The position numbers and the translations under genes are program-made. A stretch of DNA of 14,051 bases from positions 1 through 14,051 of the forward strand of contig BLJB01000521.1 of the NCBI GenBank assembly GCA_013423325.1. The letters run 5' to 3'. The DNA is from Usnea hakonensis (lineage: Eukaryota > Ascomycota > Lecanoromycetes > Lecanorales > Parmeliaceae). Position 1 is the first letter of the stretch. Every line of letters begins with the position of its first letter. Below, one piece after another: positions 9,036 through 14,051 of this stretch. Under the pieces are notes generated by a model. It was given only the letters and a program-made list of their open reading frames with translations. It was not told the origin of the DNA and made no database searches.

Positions 9036-9443
9036 ATAAAGATTAATAATTATAATATTAATTTACTAGAATTACTTTATATAATCTATAATATCTTTAA
9101 TAGTACTATTAGATAGAGTAAAAAAGTATAGTTAATAAATAAGCTTAATATATACTCTAGACCCTTTCGGCTTAAAATTTCGAGTAATTAAGTCTAATAT
9201 TAACTCTAACTTAATTATTATCTTAATATTTTAGTAACTAGTATATCTAAATCTATTTCGAATAACTATATACGCTTTTATAATAATCGCCGTACTAGGG
9301 TTTTCTAGCCGAAGGTTATTAAAGATAAAGAAGTCTAAAACTCCTTCGATCTACTTCGGGTACTATTTAGGGGTCTTAAAGATTATAATAGATATAAGTA
9401 GAAAGCTCCCTAAGGACCTTATAGTTAATAAATTAGTCTCTAT
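9023..9443 (-). pseudogene. Copia gag N-terminal part, RIP-inactivated
   Basis: The minus strand from about 9443 reads IETNLLTIRSLGSFLLISI, and further on IEGVLDFFIFNNLRLENPST, KPKGSRVYIKLIY and FTLSNSTIKDIIDYIK, then runs into the right target-site duplication. ATA at 9441-9443 is a likely former ATG (TpG to TpA), used here as the tentative start. After leaving out 1265 bp (insert plus one duplication) the frame continues into the knuckle and protease. Gag would package element RNA in virus-like particles. The gag call rests on position, the later knuckle and its linkage to pol, since gag sequences diverge quickly. The start is uncertain because open frame also exists upstream. Confidence 0.72.
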
Positions 9444-10730
9444 AACGAATAAGAAGACTCTAAAGAGAACGGGGATAATAAAAGTATAGAGAAAACTAAA
9501 GAAGACGAGAAAGAAGAGGATAAGGGTAACTCTAACAGGATAAATTTAATATAAAGGCTAAAAAAATTAGTATTATTAAAAGGATTAAGTAACTCGATAT
9601 TAGTATCTAAGCTAGAGTCCTCGAAAAGAGACTCTTCTAGATCTTAATAACTACTATTATTATCTAAATTAAATATATAGGGAGAAGTCTTAAGATTCTT
9701 AAATAAATATAGAAAATTTCTATACTTAGAATAATAATATATAATAATAGCCCCGTTTATATAAAAAATAGGGTCTAGATTAATAGAGCCTTTAACTTTA
9801 GCTTTAAAGTTAAATTTATAGGAGTTAGGAACTAATATAGTTAGAAGTTCTATAATTTAGAAAGAAATAGTCTCTATTTATATCTAACTCTCTTAATTAA
9901 GACTAGTTAAATTCGCTAAAGGAATATCTAATTAATAGTATATAATTAGGGGAGACTTCGATTACGCTATAAACTTAACTAGTTCGTAAGAATATATAAA
10001 GTTATAGAGCGATCTTTAAGAAATAATAGTACTATCTTAGGCTAGATATAGATATTTCTCCGCTAATTACTAAACTAATTATACTAGTATATCGGCTTTC
10101 TTAGTTAATTATAATAGTATATTAGCTTTCTTAGAGATCTAGTCGCAAGATCTATAGAATCTATAATAAAAATTTAGATAGTTATTAAGGAGTTTTTTAA
10201 TATTAAGAAATCTCTATTTAAGGGGTTCCGATCTCGACAAATTAATAGAGTTTATTAAGAGATATAGAAAAATATCGTTATTAAGTACCTGTAAGAGACT
10301 TAATACTATAGACTGATTTAAATACTAAGTACTTAGTTATAGATATTAATAATAAGATTATAAGAGAGCGAGAAGTCTCTATATAGTATTAATACTCTTC
10401 CTTAGAAACTAGTACTTATCTTAAGCCCTTAATAAGTAGTACCTAATTAGTTAGAGAGACGTTAGACTATAATTTAGTTTAAGATAATATCAAAAATTAT
10501 ATATTTCGAGCGTATAACTATCTTCGAGAGAGCGATCCTAAACGATTAAGTCCTAGAGAAATAATAACTATTATAAGGTAGACTTATCTATATTTTAGAG
10601 GTTATTAGTAATTCTTTTTTAGATCTTAATTCCTTAACTCGATATCAAGATAATACAAATTACGCTTAGAATACTATTAAGTAATATAAAGAGAATAAGA
10701 TAGTCGCCCTATAAAGCTAGGCTTATAATC
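9444..10730. other. Leader region with open frames on both strands
   Basis: Nearly 1.3 kb separate the putative copia 5' LTR from gag. On the minus strand one frame runs from about 10330 to 9440 with roughly a dozen stops, all of RIP type. It includes a repeated KKA-[N/D]-IL motif (SKKANILL then TKKADILV, about 10080-10145) and a Ser-rich end (LPLSSSFSSSLVFSILLL, about 9470-9523). The antisense plus frame is about equally open (for example EKTKEDEKEEDKGNSN at 9491-9538 and LDKLIEFIKRY near 10235-10267). I cannot decide the coding strand. It could be an extra gag-like frame, a captured gene or a nested relic. Confidence 0.4.
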
Positions 10731-10869
10731 TATTAAAATTATAGAAAGAGTGCTTCGTATTAGTTAACTATCTAGAAGGAAAGTAGATTATACAAGACTA
10801 TTTATAAAATGCTAAGGCGCTAAGCATGTGACTAAGTCACGTGACTCGGCTAAGTTGCCTATTTTGACA
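10731..10869 (-). repeat. Copia LTR, right copy (5' LTR)
   Basis: A 139-bp direct repeat of the left copy. Its right end is ATTTTGACA, the inverted complement of the TGTCAAAAT that opens the left copy, so the LTR has canonical TG...CA ends. On the minus strand TATAAATAG (complement near 10798-10806) would serve as TATA box for element transcription toward gag. The half nearest the internal region is mutated (TATTAAAATTA for TGTCAAAATTG); the outer half keeps CATGTG and CACGTG. The flanks (CTTTA left of 2410, AGTAC right of 10869) do not form a target-site duplication. Confidence 0.65.
10835..10846. promoter_or_regulatory. E-box palindrome in copia LTR
   Basis: AGTCACGTGACT is a perfect 12-bp palindrome with CACGTG at its centre, upstream of the TATA-like box on the minus strand. 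CACGTG is the classic site for basic helix-loop-helix factors, so it may have driven LTR transcription. The corresponding left-copy sequence is mutated to a TA-rich form. Function is inferred only. Confidence 0.4.
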
Positions 10870-11370
10870 AGTACTAAAAATAGTAATTTTAAAATAATTA
10901 GTAAAATTAATAGAAAGTTATAATTTTCTTTTTTAATAATAAATAAAGATAAAAAAAAGTAGATTAATAAAAATAGTACTAAAATTACTAATAAATATAA
11001 TTTATATTATATAGAATTATAATATTATTAATAATAAAAAAGTCGCTAATTTATTTTTATTAAATATTATAAATATCTTTAATAATATTTTATATAAGAG
11101 ACTTCTCTATAATTTAAAAGAGAGGAGAGTCCCGAAAAAGATAGTAAAATAGATATCTAGCTTTTTTATAGATAGAGTAATATCTATAATATTAGAGAGC
11201 TAAATAAATCTGATAAAAATAGTAGAAATTAATATTTTTTAAAGATTATTACTCTCTTCTATATTATTTCTCTTCTTTAATACCTCTCTAATTAAATAAT
11301 ATATAAAAGCTACTCTTTTTATTTAGATAAAAGATTTTATTAATAATATTTATTTACTAATATATAATAA
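10870..11370. other. AT-rich stretch, no gene seen
   Basis: About 500 bp of extreme AT content with almost no CpA/TpG. No element end, coding motif or repeat was recognised. It probably belongs to a mutated repeat older than, or flanking, the copia insertion. Confidence 0.5.
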
Positions 11371-11376
11371 AGACGC

Positions 11377-12740
11377 TTCTTCCATCGCCCTTCTCACGCT
11401 CCTTCTATTGCTCTTACTATAGCGACGACTAAAGTCCTTACTACGAGAGACGCGGAATATATACCTAAAATATAATTATAATCGCGACGCGTTAACTAAT
11501 AATTTAGAACTCGAAATATATTAGAGAAAGAGATTAAGGGAGTAAGACGCGATAATTATACCTCTAATAGTTTAAGTCTATTTTTATAGTTATCGGCTAG
11601 AGGCTAGGCGGTATATTTAGAAGCTCTATAGAAGTTACTAGAGACTCGTTAATATTAGTTCTAAAGATATATTATTAAGACCGATTTTTTTTATCTCTTA
11701 AAGGTTTAAATTCCTTCTAGTAGTTATTAGCTAAGAGAGAGAAATTTTAATATAAATATCTTTTAAATACTAAAGTAGATATTAATATAAGCTCGAAGGT
11801 AAGCTAGTAGAAATACTGATATCTAGATTCTAATATAGATAAGCTCTATATATAAATAGATCTAGATATAGGCTAAAATAGATAGAATTATATCTTATTA
11901 TATATAAGGGAAATCGCTTATAAAAACTATCTAATTAGTAGCTACTATATATTAGTAATATAGATTAAAGCTAGTCTCTATTAGTAGATATATTAATTTA
12001 TTAGCTATTAAATAGGATATCTTTAAAGATTATAAACTATTAAGAGTAAAAAACTTATTAATACTAGTTTCTATATCTTTTAAGAGTTTAAGTCTCTCTA
12101 TATAATTAATAGCTAGAAGTAAAAAGAAAGATAAATAGATTCTAATATAAATATAGCTAAATACTTAATATAGCGATTTTTAATTAGTAGAGTAGAAATA
12201 TTATAATATTATTACTAGTAAGGGTAGTATTATAGTAATCCCTATAAAATATAGATAGCCTAAATAAGGGAGATCTCTAATAGTAATATAAAATAGATAA
12301 ACCCTATAGGGCGTAATATATAATAGTAACTACTATTAATTTTTAAAGTTAAATAAGACTATCTATATAGCCTAAGAGGATAATATATATATATTAGTAT
12401 ATTAAGAGCTATAAGAAGTTAACTATCTCGTAATAAGAACCTAAGGCGGAGTAGAGAGTAAGCTAGAATAATATATATATATCTAGTCTTATAGAAGATA
12501 TATTTAAAAAATAAATAGTAGTTAATTTAAATAATAGTTAATCTTATCTACTAACTATATAAAACTCTAATCTAGAGGAATAATCTAAACTAAGTATAAA
12601 AATAATCTCGAAATAATTATAGAGTATAAACTAGATAGAGGGCCTAAAGAGTAGGATTTTAATTTTCTAAATTAATCGCTAGCTCTATAAGGTATCTACT
12701 CCGCTACGAAAAAAGGTAATAAGCGAATTACCTAATACTT
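11377..12740 (+). pseudogene. Hydrophilic relic upstream of LINE ORF2 end
   Basis: The region opens with a GC-richer patch at 11377-11460 that still has CpA sites, then becomes RIP-mutated. Plus-strand frames, read through RIP-type stops, give hydrophilic stretches such as RNILEKEIKGVRRDNYTSN near 11505-11570 and YKLDRGPKE near 12625-12651. Lying upstream of a plus-strand LINE ORF2 terminus, it could be ORF1 or an earlier part of ORF2, but I saw no reverse transcriptase box (an F/Y-x-D-D-like core) in it. If the two parts belong to one element, its centre has been deleted or is unrecognisable. The assignment is weak. Confidence 0.3.
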
Positions 12741-12959
12741 CTAGAATAATAGAGATAAGAAAAGGAAAAGAGGGCTTATACCTATAATAATAAAAAAGGC
12801 CTAGGCTCTTAAAGCCCTTAAGGAAAAAAGTTAGAACCTAGTAACTACATATATAAAAAGAAAAAAAAACTAGATTAAGTTATATAGAAATATCGGGAAA
12901 TATTAGAATATTAATATTATTAAATAGAAAATATAAGACTAGTTCTAAAAATAAAGATC

Positions 12960-13395
12960 TAAAAAATAGAAAAAATATTAATAAAGAATTTCTATTATAG
13001 CGAGAATCCCTATCTAGATAGAGAACTTATATAATAATAAATTTAATTACTATAAAATACTAAAAAAGATTAAAAACTTAATTACTATTTAAATAAAAAG
13101 TAGTAAAATTAGGCTTAATATATTCTTTAATAAAATAAGAGTTCTAAATATTAACTTTAATTATAAATATAAATAGAGAAGATAAAATATTAAATATATT
13201 CTTCTCTTCTATCTAAAATTATAGAAGAATAAATTATAATTATTTATAAAAATAGATATTAAGGACTTTTAAATAATACTAACTATAATTAAAAAGATCC
13301 GAGTAGTAGTAAGATAGATAATTAATTTTAATTAGTTAAATAACTTTAAATTAGCTAGCGAATAACTCTAATAATTAAAACTACTCCTTAAAGTA
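12960..13395 (+). pseudogene. LINE ORF2 C-terminal zinc region, mutated
   Basis: The plus strand in one frame reads NKFNYYKILKKIKNLITI, then IKSSKIRLNIFFNKIRVLNI (about 13093-13152), then NYKYK at 13159-13173 and IKYILLFYLKL at 13189-13221. This matches the end of fungal Tad-like LINE ORF2 proteins, where a basic segment of the type RTGKIGLN-x-FL precedes a C-x-C ... H-x4-C cluster. All four metal ligands read Tyr here (codons 13162-13164, 13168-13170, 13195-13197, 13210-13212), each explained by TGT or CAT becoming TAT. The frame continues to NNFKLASE near 13340-13365. This cluster normally follows RNase H. Confidence 0.75.
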
Positions 13396-13960
13396 AAAAA
13401 GATTATTAAGTTTAAAAAGAATATATAAAAAAGTAATTATATTTATCTCTAAAAATAAAGATAATTAGAGATATAAAAATTAGAGAATAAAAAAGTTAAT
13501 ATAAAGAAGTAGAAAAATATATAATAATATAATAAAGCTCCTAAAGAGTATAATAAAAGAGAGAGCGTACTATTTAATTAAAATTTTTATTTAAAGATTC
13601 GCCCTTAGATTTCTTTAACGCCTAGCTCTATTAGTTTAGTATTATAGTTACTCTTATTAGCTTATATTAAGTAGCTAGTATAGGCGTATAAAACAATCAA
13701 TTAATTAATATATAATAAAAGTATAAAAAATAATTATAAAGTACTATATAAGGCTTATAATATTTATTTTAAATAAATTAAAATATATAGAGTAATATTT
13801 ACCCTTAAAAAATATAAGCTAATATATCTAATAAGAAGTTTAAAGAAATTTAATATAAAGATATTTTTAAATTTCGAAAAGATTAAAATAAACTCTAATC
13901 TAAATATAAAAATATTAGACTTATATATAGATACTAAATTTTAATAAGAATTATATATTA
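13396..13960 (+). other. RIP relic after LINE ORF2, unrecognised
   Basis: The stretch to 13560 is Lys/Asn-rich and may be the 3' untranslated part of the plus-strand LINE. From about 13600 a plus-strand frame with few stops gives strings such as TPSSISLVL and, near 13850-13950, KIFLNFEKIKINSNLNIKIL, rich in Lys, Ile and Asn. I could not place it in a family. It ends at the tail of the right-edge LINE at 13961. It may be the target sequence into which that element inserted. Confidence 0.3.
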
Positions 13961-14051
13961 TTTGAATTTGAATTTGAATTTGAATTTAAATTTATACGTC
14001 GTATCTACCTAAACTTCGAAAGGTAATTACGGGATCCTTTAACTCTTATTA
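13961..14051 (-). mobile_element. 3' end of second LINE, cut by window
   Basis: A tail of four TTTGAA units plus a fifth changed to TTTAAA (13961-13990) borders sequence similar to the 3' end of the 7771 insertion. The shared word TAATTACGGGA lies at 14024-14034, exactly as far from the tail (34 bp) as the same word in the other element (7824-7834). Intermediate bases also align (for example GTCTATCTAA versus GTATCTACCTAA). The element runs off the right edge on the minus strand, so its length and duplication cannot be seen. Outside the tail it has lost its CpA/TpG sites, so it is more mutated than its relative. Confidence 0.8.

Noticed and set aside
9480..9545. A plus-strand host gene encoding a Glu/Lys-rich protein
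   Set aside because: It is only one part of an equally open antisense pair of frames in a RIP-mutated leader, without a start, an intron or a supporting domain; kept only as an open question.
13961..13990. CRISPR-like or microsatellite array
   Set aside because: The 6-bp units have no spacers and sit at the 3' end of a LINE relative, so this is the element's tail.
1..14051. Mitochondrial or organellar origin because of the extreme AT content
   Set aside because: The AT richness comes from loss of CpA/TpG in recognisable nuclear retroelements, GC-richer islands remain, and no organellar gene or tRNA is seen.

Overview
The window looks like a transposon graveyard from the nuclear genome of a filamentous ascomycete that carries out repeat-induced point mutation (RIP). 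It is very AT-rich and almost free of CpA and TpG dinucleotides over long stretches. TpA is in great excess, while CpG, CpT and ApG survive. Every coding region I can recognise belongs to a retroelement and is broken by stops of the kind C-to-T and G-to-A changes create (CAA to TAA, CAG to TAG, TGG to TAG or TAA). I see no intact host gene, tRNA, rRNA or CRISPR array. I cannot name the genus.

Layout. 1-75 and 121-235 are short islands that keep CpA/TpG and frame an AT-rich relic (240-1430). 1431-1634 is a candidate LTR with nested palindromes, followed by a 118-bp-period duplication (1696-1913) and an unrecognised relic. 2410-10869 is best explained as one old Ty1/copia element on the minus strand. 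A right-hand 139-bp LTR (10731-10869) and a clipped left-hand copy (2410-2537) are direct repeats. Between them, in minus-strand order, lie gag, protease, integrase, reverse transcriptase and RNase H (9443 down to about 4000). The copia gag gene is split by a younger non-LTR (LINE-type) insertion at 7771-9022, with a 13-bp target-site duplication and a (TGGAT)4 tail. The gag frame resumes when the insert and one duplication copy are ignored.

Right of the copia element, 10870-13960 is another RIP-mutated stretch. It holds the C-terminal zinc-type region of a plus-strand LINE ORF2 (about 12960-13395) and a hydrophilic relic upstream of it. At the right edge (13961-14051) the 3' end of a second minus-strand LINE appears. 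It belongs to the same family as the 7771 insertion but has a different tail unit, (TTTGAA)n.

How it fits together: copia inserted, was copied and was mutated almost to saturation; a less mutated LINE later landed inside its gag. All catalytic signatures I could locate (protease D-S-G, integrase first and second Asp, RT Y-V-D-D) are lost through G-to-A changes on the coding strand. I found no convincing new biological system. The features most worth following are the reciprocal mutation pattern of the two LTRs, the two LINE tails with different repeat units, and the unexplained open stretch between the copia LTR and gag.
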